This document shows positions 56,969-64,000 of a DNA stretch of 64,000 nucleotides, in pieces. Where the stretch lies: contig OY979731.1 in NCBI GenBank assembly GCA_963855995.1, forward strand, positions 2,133,001 through 2,197,000, given 5' to 3'. Origin of the DNA: Muricea muricata (taxonomy: Eukaryota > Cnidaria > Anthozoa > Malacalcyonacea > Plexauridae). The translations under genes and the position numbers were made by a program. Position 1 is the first letter of the stretch, and the number at the start of each line of letters is the position of its first letter. Below the pieces are notes generated by a model, which worked only from the letters and a program-made list of their open reading frames with translations, made no database searches and was not told the DNA's origin.

Positions 56969-59900
56969 TTAATCATCAACACTATCTTCATCAACACTGT
57001 CCGTTTCTAATAATAGTACTAGTTTGTCTATTGGTCTTTCTAATACACTAGACTTCGTTCTGACTTGCACACGTCGTACCAAGCCTTTCTTGTCGGGTAC
57101 AATCTTAACGACCTTTCCCATTAGCCACATGTTCCTGGGCATGGATGAATCAGTTAACAATACTAAGTCGCCAACTGCTACGTTACGTTTCGGCTGGAGC
57201 CATTTCTGTCTCTTCTGTAGGATAGGGATATATTCGCGGATCCATCTCTTCCAGAATATATCGACAAGATATTGTACTTGTCTCCATCGTCGTTTAGAAT
57301 AGACGTCAGCCTTGTGGAACACTCCAGGTGGTAGGGGCTGGTTGGACTGAGTAAGCAACAGGTGGTTTGGGGTTAATGCGTGAAGGTCTTTTGGATCGTC
57401 GCTAACTTTCGTAATGGGTCGACCATTCAACAAAGCTTCAACTTCGCACAAGATGGTATGCAGTCCTTCGTCATCGATTACTTGCTCTTTTAGTAATACT
57501 CTCAAAATGCCACGAATAGATCTGATGCATCTTTCCCAAATACCTCCATAATGGGAACCATAGGGAGGATTGAATGTCCACGTAATATGCTTCTGTAAAA
57601 GGTGACCATGGATTTTATCTTGGTTCCAATTGTTGATAGCTTCTCTTAATTCCTTTTCGCCACTTGTAAAATTGGTACCATTATCAGATCTTATTTCTTT
57701 TACTTGTCCTCGTCTGGCAAGGAATCGTCGTAGGGCCAAAATAAATGAATCTGTGTCGAGACTGTGCGAGATTTCAATATGAACAGCTCGTATTGCTAGA
57801 CATGTGAAGATTACTCCATATCTCTTAACTAAACTTCTGCCACGACGAACTTGAAACGGACCAAAATAGTCTACTCCGACGAAGGTAAATGGAGGATGGT
57901 CAGGGGTCAAGCGATCTTTCGGTAAGTCGGCCATTTTCTGCTCCAAAACTGGTGCTTTCCATTTTCTGCAACTGACACAACGCGACAATAATCTTCTTAC
58001 GGCTGAATTAGCTTGAATGATCCAGTATCTTCTACGTAGAAGTGCCAACATGTATTCTCTGCCAAGATGACCAGAGATGACATGATAGTATTGAATAATA
58101 ATGTTAGTTACGTGAATTCCTTTCGGTAGAATAACTGGATGCTTCGAATGTTCGGGAATTACAGCATGCCTCAGTCGTCCACCCACGCGAAGTAGGCCGT
58201 CTTGTAAAATTGGATCTAGCTTGGATAGTCGACTAGACTTCTTTATATATCTTGGTTTTGATCCTTGTCCTTGTAACGCCGTCATTTCTTCTGGGAAGTA
58301 CTTTTGTTGGACACATATCAGAATGACTCTTTCTGCTGCTTTAAGCTCGTCCACGGTCAACCTCGTACCATTTGATTCTCGAGATTCTTTGCTTCTGAAC
58401 AACTTCTGTTTACGCTTTCGAATAGCTTCGATCAACTTTCTACGATAACGCAGAATCCATGCTACTAGTTTTAGCGCATGATACCAGGAAGAAATTCCTT
58501 GTAAAAGGTTAAGAAGAAAGTCCTCTTTCAGCGAGGTGTTGTGGACATTGGTGATGCCAGAAATCGTATTACGCTTCAATTCCGGGTCGTCGAGAGGTAC
58601 TTCGGTGGATTGAAGACTCTCCGGACGTTCTGGCCAGCTCGATCGAGGCTTCCATAGAAAGTCGGGACCATTCATCCAGACGTTGGACTTTATGAATTTG
58701 ACGGCAGTCAAGCCACGTGATGCTAAATCTGCAGGATTCAACGTACCGTCCACGAATCTCCACTGCGCGGACTTTGATCGATCTCGAATAATGGCAATAC
58801 GATTAGCGACAAATGTTTGGAATCTTCGATTCTCATTTTCTACATAACGTATTACTGCCGTACTGTCCGTCCAAAACGTTGTACTTTCGAGCGGAATATC
58901 CAATTCTTTCTGCAACATAGAGTCAACGCGAACAGACACTGTAGCGGCTGAAAGCTCAAGGCGAGGAATAGAGATTGTCTTCAGCGGTGTTACGCGAGCC
59001 TTTCCAAGCACGAGTGAACAATGAATTCTTTCGTCATGACTTTCTTGGCGAATGTAAGATACTGACCCGTACCCTGATTCAGATGCGTCTGAAAAGTGAT
59101 GCAGCTCGCTTGACTTGACTTCGAAATCTGAAGGTTTGTAACAACGTGGGATTGATAGCTGAGACAGCTTAGGGAGATCTTCCAACCATCGTAACCATGC
59201 TGATCGATACTCGTCGGGTATTGTATCATCCCAGCCTAACTTCAATCTACATAATTCTTGTAAGATGACTTTCACAGGTAAGATAACTGGTGATAACAAG
59301 CCAAGTGGATCGTAGATGGAACTCATTACTGAAAGGATTCCTCGTCTAGTCAGCGGTCTTTCTTTAATAACAATCTTGAAGTAGAATTCGTCAGATTCTA
59401 CAGACCATTGAATTCCAAGAGCTCTTTCAATTGGTAGTTTATCTAGGTCAAGATCTTTGACCTCTTTGGCGCGTTCGTCTTTCGGAATACTTGCCAACAA
59501 TTCACGGCTGTTGCTCGTCCACTTTGTTAAATGGAAGCCGCCTTTCATCAAGAGGTCACGTAGGTCTTCGACCAGCGGAATCGCACTACTAACTGTAGGA
59601 GAGGACTTGAGGCAGTCGTCTACATAAAAATGTCTCTTGACTGTACTGATCACTTCACTATTGAACTTTCCTTCGTTGTCTTCTGCAGTCTTCAGGAGGG
59701 CAAAGTTTGAGCAGCTAGGTGAAGATGTAGCTCCGAAGAGGTGTACAAGCATTTGGTATTCTTCTGGATCCTTTGTTAAGTCGCCTTCGGTCCACCATAA
59801 GAAACGAAGGGAATCAGCGTCGGAATCTGGTATTTTAACTTGGTAGAACATAGATTCTATATCTGCCATGAAAGCAACGCGTTCTTCACGAAACCTTAAC

Positions 59901-62900
59901 AGGACTCCAATCAGGTGATTGCTTAGATCAGGACCTTTCAACAGGTGATCGTTTAAGGATGTGCCTTTATATCTACAGGAACAGTCGAACACCACTCTTA
60001 TTTTGCCTGGCTTGTGTGGATGGTAAACACCATGGTGTGGTATGTACCAGACTTTGCCATCACTCTTGCATAAATGTTCTGGTGGGATCTTTCGAGCATA
60101 CGATTTGTCGAGGAGATTATCAATAAACGCTTTATAGTCCTCGAACAGCTTTGGGTTTTTCAGTAACTTTTGTTTCAACCAACGGGCGCGTTGTTCTACC
60201 TGCTCTCTGTTGTTTGGCATTTGACATTCTTTGTTCTTGAATGGCAATGCGATTACATAGTGACCGTTTTCAAGTGTGACTGTACTTCGAACGTTGGCTA
60301 TGAACTGTGCTTCTTCTTGAGACATTTCAGTCTTGACATCGGAGATTGATTCGTTAAAGTCTCTTTTTATAGCGTCCATCACCAATTGATTTAATTTCAC
60401 ATCAGCGTTCACGTAGAAATTTTCAATTCTCTTAGCTTTATTCCGACGAAATAAAGGTCCGTTGATTGCCCATCCTAGCAAGGTTTTAGTCGCGTACGGA
60501 CCACCATTCTCACTATTTCTGACTTCAATAGGGTCTAGCGCTTTCGGAACGTCACTTGCGATAAGAATACCAATCTGAGCGTCGAGGACTGGTAGCTGAA
60601 CGCCTTGAAGATGTGGCCACTGATCAACGTCTTCTTGAGTTGGAATGTCTTCACTGGAGACAGGAATATCAGCTGCAGTATAGATAAGTGGTAAGTCAAT
60701 ACAACAATTCTGGTCCAAATCCGAGACTTCCAAGTGTTGGATAATTGAGCTATTGATAATGCTATTCTTCTTTTCCATCGTTGTTAGTGAAATCGCTGTT
60801 TCGATACCCTTAACACCCAATTGTTCAGCCAGACTTTCAGTACAGAACGACGAATCACTCCCGTTATCTAGAAATGCGTAAGTAACGATTGTCTTATTCG
60901 TTTCTTTGCTCCTTACTTTGACTGGAATTATAGCTCTAGCGATTTCGGGCTTTCCGGCCCCTGTTTGGTCCGGAATTACTGTGCCGGTTTCTCCATTTGT
61001 AAGGCCAACATGGAAAGCATTAGCACGATCATTTAATGTCGACGGACCATCGCCAGCTACTTGGAAATGAACTTCATCTGTCAGAGTTGACTTGTCTACC
61101 TTGTTGTTCATTTGGATATTAGGGATGGTATGCAATACAGTTGGATGTTTCTTGAAACAGTTCGTAACTTTGCATGTACGTCGTGTAGTACAAGACTTGG
61201 CGAGATGTCCTTTACGTAGACACCCAAAACATAACTGTAGTTCTTTCAAGAATTCAATACGCTCTTTATAAGGCTTGCTCTTCAATACTTCACAACATTC
61301 AATTGTATGATTGACTTTTGCACGACCATTGTTGCAACAATATTGACAAGGTTCTTCTATATTGATGGCAAAATTTGATCCCCCGAGTTTGGGTTTCACG
61401 GGCTTTAATCGATTGCTAGGTGCCTTTGCAGTGGTAATGTTTCCGAAAACAGGATGATTCGCAATTCTTGACTCTTTCTCAACAAAGTTTGCGAGGTCAG
61501 AGAATGTTATCATTCTTCGGTTGATTTCTGTAATATCGTCCACTGTCCTGCGCCATCTGCACCTCATACTAAATGGTAGTTTCTGCACGATCTGATAAAT
61601 ATTTTCAGGGTTGTCGAATCTAGTCATAGATTCGTTTCCATCCATAACATTTTTGCAGCATACAAGAGGGATTGAAAATCTATGCAAGTTCCCATTATCT
61701 TCAGGTTTCAATTCAGGCCATCTCAAGACTTTGTCCATATAAGCGGCTGCGATTTTATATTCATTTCCATAATTTCTCTTCAACAAGGCTCTTGCTTCTT
61801 GGTAGCCACGATCTGAGGACATATGATAACACGACTTTACCAATTCTCTCGCTTGACCAGCAGTAAACTGCTCCAAATAATACAACCGCTCGGAAGCGTT
61901 GGCAACTTTGGCTTCGATAATGTTCTCAAATGCACGTATAAAGTTATTATACTCCATAGGATTTCCTTCGAATACTTGAACTCGCTGCTGTGGTAAAGTG
62001 GATTTTTGCTGCTGTAATGACAAACCTTTCATAATTTCATTTTGCTGAATATTTAAGTCATTTTGTTGTTCCTGGAGTCGCAACATTGTCTCTAGAGTCG
62101 ACGTCACTGGCAATGCTTGTTCCGGTTCATGACGTCTTTCCGAACGATCATGCTGTCCGACTTGCTTCTCGACACTTGCGTCTTCGTTTGTTTTACTGAT
62201 AGATGGTACTTGCGGTAATTTCCTTCCGGTTGAGCGAGATATCGGCGTTCGGTGTCCTAGTGAGCCCTTGAAAACTCCCGTATTTTCAAGTGTATTGGAC
62301 GTAGACGGTTGTGGTACTTGTAGGGCCGCTAATGCTTTTTCTTTCGCCGCAGTTTTAGCGATTTCCATCTCCAACATTACGCGGGTTTCTTCTTGCTGTA
62401 ATCGTAGTTTTTCTTGCTCCAGTCGTTGCTGAGTCTCTAATGACTTAGCTTGCACCATAAGCTCAGCCATCCTTGTCGCCTCTTTAGCTCGTAATTCAGA
62501 CGTTACAGATGAGCGAGCAGACTGTCTTGAGGACGAAACTTTCGAAGCAACTTGACTTGCTGAGTCGTTAGGTGATATATCATCTGAACGGGAATCTTTA
62601 GTGTAAATCCACTCGGTTATTTTATCCGTAAAATTTCGGTACGATATCTCTTGTTCTTCGTATTGCTCTTCGGCTTGTTTTATAGCTTTTGAATTCGGTA
62701 ATTTGCATTGATACGCTCGATGAGCATAAAAGTATTTGTCGAATAATCGCTTCAAACTTTCGTATTTCTCCTTAACCAGTTTAACATCAACATCTTCGAT
62801 CAGTAAAGTGTTTATCTCGTTCTTCTTCGCTGTAACTGCCGACAGAGAGCCGCTTCGACTGTTCTTCAGGCGCTTTAATTGTTCTTCCAGACTGGCTTCT

Positions 62901-63058
62901 TTATCATAATTGTTTTCTGAACTTAGCATACGAAATTTCGAATTTTGCCGTATTGTAATATCGCTTCCATCAGAGGACGGCAAGCTTGAAGAGTCACGAA
63001 CGTCTTCGTCTGTATGAGCTACATGTTCAGTTCCTGTTCCTTGCTCCAAAAACTCCAT
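56969..63058 (-). CDS. BEL/Pao Gag-Pol polyprotein, ~2029 aa, intact
   Basis: A single open frame encodes all retrotransposition functions. By residue from the ATG at 63058: charged coiled-coil N-terminus (1-330); DUF1759-type Gag domain around VFEGNPMEYNNF (~350-495); CCHC zinc knuckle CFGCLRKGHLAKSC (~609-622); aspartic protease (DUF1758) with LDNGSDSSF (~727), DNGS in place of DTGS; reverse transcriptase with YVDD (~1143); RNase H with FSDASESGYG (~1319) and WTDSTAV; integrase HHCC zinc site (~1640-1700) and DDE core GVDYFGPF, RSDNGTNF, GIWERCIR (~1725, 1790, 1838); DUF5641-type tail. The frame extends eight codons further to a TTG, but the first ATG is at 63058. No stop or frameshift seen, so it may be autonomous. 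Confidence 0.95.
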   Translation of the reverse strand: MEFLEQGTGTEHVAHTDEDVRDSSSLPSSDGSDITIRQNSKFRMLSSENNYDKEASLEEQLKRLKNSRSGSLSAVTAKKNEINTLLIEDVDVKLVKEKYESLKRLFDKYFYAHRAYQCKLPNSKAIKQAEEQYEEQEISYRNFTDKITEWIYTKDSRSDDISPNDSASQVASKVSSSRQSARSSVTSELRAKEATRMAELMVQAKSLETQQRLEQEKLRLQQEETRVMLEMEIAKTAAKEKALAALQVPQPSTSNTLENTGVFKGSLGHRTPISRSTGRKLPQVPSISKTNEDASVEKQVGQHDRSERRHEPEQALPVTSTLETMLRLQEQQNDLNIQQNEIMKGLSLQQQKSTLPQQRVQVFEGNPMEYNNFIRAFENIIEAKVANASERLYYLEQFTAGQARELVKSCYHMSSDRGYQEARALLKRNYGNEYKIAAAYMDKVLRWPELKPEDNGNLHRFSIPLVCCKNVMDGNESMTRFDNPENIYQIVQKLPFSMRCRWRRTVDDITEINRRMITFSDLANFVEKESRIANHPVFGNITTAKAPSNRLKPVKPKLGGSNFAINIEEPCQYCCNNGRAKVNHTIECCEVLKSKPYKERIEFLKELQLCFGCLRKGHLAKSCTTRRTCKVTNCFKKHPTVLHTIPNIQMNNKVDKSTLTDEVHFQVAGDGPSTLNDRANAFHVGLTNGETGTVIPDQTGAGKPEIARAIIPVKVRSKETNKTIVTYAFLDNGSDSSFCTESLAEQLGVKGIETAISLTTMEKKNSIINSSIIQHLEVSDLDQNCCIDLPLIYTAADIPVSSEDIPTQEDVDQWPHLQGVQLPVLDAQIGILIASDVPKALDPIEVRNSENGGPYATKTLLGWAINGPLFRRNKAKRIENFYVNADVKLNQLVMDAIKRDFNESISDVKTEMSQEEAQFIANVRSTVTLENGHYVIALPFKNKECQMPNNREQVEQRARWLKQKLLKNPKLFEDYKAFIDNLLDKSYARKIPPEHLCKSDGKVWYIPHHGVYHPHKPGKIRVVFDCSCRYKGTSLNDHLLKGPDLSNHLIGVLLRFREERVAFMADIESMFYQVKIPDSDADSLRFLWWTEGDLTKDPEEYQMLVHLFGATSSPSCSNFALLKTAEDNEGKFNSEVISTVKRHFYVDDCLKSSPTVSSAIPLVEDLRDLLMKGGFHLTKWTSNSRELLASIPKDERAKEVKDLDLDKLPIERALGIQWSVESDEFYFKIVIKERPLTRRGILSVMSSIYDPLGLLSPVILPVKVILQELCRLKLGWDDTIPDEYRSAWLRWLEDLPKLSQLSIPRCYKPSDFEVKSSELHHFSDASESGYGSVSYIRQESHDERIHCSLVLGKARVTPLKTISIPRLELSAATVSVRVDSMLQKELDIPLESTTFWTDSTAVIRYVENENRRFQTFVANRIAIIRDRSKSAQWRFVDGTLNPADLASRGLTAVKFIKSNVWMNGPDFLWKPRSSWPERPESLQSTEVPLDDPELKRNTISGITNVHNTSLKEDFLLNLLQGISSWYHALKLVAWILRYRRKLIEAIRKRKQKLFRSKESRESNGTRLTVDELKAAERVILICVQQKYFPEEMTALQGQGSKPRYIKKSSRLSKLDPILQDGLLRVGGRLRHAVIPEHSKHPVILPKGIHVTNIIIQYYHVISGHLGREYMLALLRRRYWIIQANSAVRRLLSRCVSCRKWKAPVLEQKMADLPKDRLTPDHPPFTFVGVDYFGPFQVRRGRSLVKRYGVIFTCLAIRAVHIEISHSLDTDSFILALRRFLARRGQVKEIRSDNGTNFTSGEKELREAINNWNQDKIHGHLLQKHITWTFNPPYGSHYGGIWERCIRSIRGILRVLLKEQVIDDEGLHTILCEVEALLNGRPITKVSDDPKDLHALTPNHLLLTQSNQPLPPGVFHKADVYSKRRWRQVQYLVDIFWKRWIREYIPILQKRQKWLQPKRNVAVGDLVLLTDSSMPRNMWLMGKVVKIVPDKKGLVRRVQVRTKSSVLERPIDKLVLLLETDSVDEDSVDD

Positions 63059-63095
63059 ATACAAACTTGATATAATCGTCAAATTCCTGAACTAT

Positions 63096-63352
63096 TGTTA
63101 CTGCCAATAATAGCTTAAACAAGGATTGAACAACACTTCAAATAAAATGATTTACTGTCTTCTCATTCTTATAAAGAATACAAATATTAACTGCCAATAA
63201 GGCTCTAAGTCAACTAAGTTAACGTTCAGGAATTTGTTGACGATGTACACGGTTTACTTTCACAAACAAACTAAGAAATGTTTATACCACACTCTCGCCT
63301 TTTATATGCTTTACTAATATTTACATATTTAAATTAGCAATTGTATGCTACA
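63096..63352 (-). repeat. BEL/Pao 5' LTR
   Basis: 257 bp. On the coding strand, TATAAA lies at 63301-63306, with transcription expected about 25-30 nt downstream. The segment 63224-63244 is complementary to the leader just after the LTR (63075-63092). Confidence 0.95.
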
Positions 63353-63375
63353 GTGGTGTTTCCACAAAATAATAC

Positions 63376-63908
63376 TTTGATATGTGCAAACACTTTGTTA
63401 AAATTTTGAACGACAAGATTTGTAAAATCCAATGGCTTAAAATATGATACATGGGATATAAAAAAAAATGGAAAAAATCTAAAATCTCAGTGTATGAATT
63501 TTTTAATAAAATAGATTGTTTAAGTACTTATAATTCAGGATAAACAGAAAGATTAAGAAATTTAAAATTTCAAAACTGGTGGAGGGGGTGTTTTTATAAG
63601 CGCGAAATTTTTATCCTTAAAAGTATAATTTTGAGTTTTTAGGTAAAAAAAATTGTTTGGTGTTGTGGCTATTGCTGCTCAAAATTTCAGAAAATCTGCT
63701 TGATTCTATTTTGAGAAAAACATGATGCAATAAAATATCATTGAATATATTTTCATAATCCGTCTTATAACAATGCAATCTTTAAAGAATCTTTGATTTT
63801 TTTTACCCGATTCTTATTAGTATTCAACAACAAAACGGGTTGTTAAAATAAAGTTCAGAGAGCTGTATGCAACCAGCCCCTGGATTTAACATTTATATCT
63901 TTATTTAA
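63376..63908. other. Non-coding stretch, AT-rich
   Basis: No feature recognised. AATAAA on the minus strand at about 63899-63904 could be the polyadenylation signal of the partial gene to the right. Confidence 0.4.
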
Positions 63909-64000
63909 TTAACAGGACGCCATACCCGGCGGACGAAAGATAAATTTAGGCTCCTTGGCTTTGGGCTTTATCTTTTTCATATTGGACACTTTCACGGATA
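63909..64000 (-). CDS. Possible C-terminal end of a gene leaving the window
   Basis: The minus strand is open from the window edge to a TAA at 63909-63911. It reads a Lys/Pro-rich tail VSNMKKIKPKAKEPKFIF followed by RPPGMASC. Codon-like composition, higher GC than the flank and a nearby AATAAA suggest a real terminal exon, but 30 codons are too few to name a family. Confidence 0.4.
   Translation of the reverse strand, partial: SVKVSNMKKIKPKAKEPKFIFRPPGMASC

Larger units (their letters stand above)
56657..63352 (-). mobile_element. Complete BEL/Pao LTR retrotransposon (6.7 kb)
   Basis: Two 257-bp direct LTRs (56657-56913 and 63096-63352) bound one long minus-strand polyprotein. GTGGT flanks both sides (56652-56656, 63353-63357), the 5-bp duplication typical of BEL/Pao. 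LTRs run TGTAGC...AGTAACA (TG..CA) on the coding strand. I see no difference between the two LTRs, so the insertion is young. A purine tract (AAGGGGCCGG, 56917-56926 complement) precedes the 3' LTR. No TGG-type tRNA primer site follows the 5' LTR (see findings). Confidence 0.95.

Overview
The window is AT-rich, intron-containing, repeat-dense animal DNA with long gaps between genes. The only host genes I can name are XK-related (XKR, Kell-complex/phospholipid-scramblase superfamily) membrane proteins. The mobile-element mix (BEL/Pao, Penelope-like, many hAT, Tc1/mariner, Harbinger-like and TTAA-target elements, a tRNA-derived SINE) suggests an early-branching marine invertebrate. My best guess is an anthozoan cnidarian such as a coral or sea anemone; this is inference, not proof.

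Layout. 1-5310: tandem satellite with a ~365-bp unit, nearly homogeneous on the left and decaying into ~345-bp relatives on the right. 5.3-8.4 kb: non-coding DNA, a hammerhead-ribozyme candidate and a pogo/mariner-type MITE. 8.4-12.45 kb: two decayed Penelope-like retroelement copies (reverse transcriptase plus GIY-YIG) arranged head to head as a large palindrome. Each arm is interrupted by later insertions, and the opposite arm shows the empty site. 12.8-13.1 kb: a palindrome/hairpin module.

13.9-18.0 kb and 25.35-28.5 kb: inverted duplicates of one XKR locus (A on +, B on -, both 334 aa, about 90% identical), with homologous 5' exon, intron and 3' flank. Between them lie LINE fragments and nested MITEs that show clear target-site duplications.

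28.5-46.6 kb: an XKR graveyard and nursery. It holds one intact single-exon coding region (D, 37031-37978 on -), one gene broken only by a shift at a T-run (E, 41971-43266 on +), at least five truncated XKR relics, a ~470-bp interspersed repeat in four copies, a hAT MITE, an integrase-like relic and orphan first exons.

46.5-52.7 kb: XKR gene G. Its coding exon is 51733-52704; a plausible upstream exon ends at 46551. The putative 5.2-kb intron contains a 3.06-kb element with ~900-bp inverted repeats and TTAA target duplication. 52.7-56.6 kb: non-coding with hairpins and a (TA)n tract. 56657-63352: a complete BEL/Pao retrotransposon on the minus strand with apparently identical 257-bp LTRs and a 5-bp target duplication. 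63909-64000: possible last codons of another minus-strand gene leaving the window.

Functionally the XKR copies form a lineage-specific cluster, apparently expanded by segmental and inverted duplication together with their first exon and flanks. Two copies carry a C-terminal acidic tail with DxxD motifs, which could matter because some vertebrate XKR proteins are activated by caspase cleavage of the tail.
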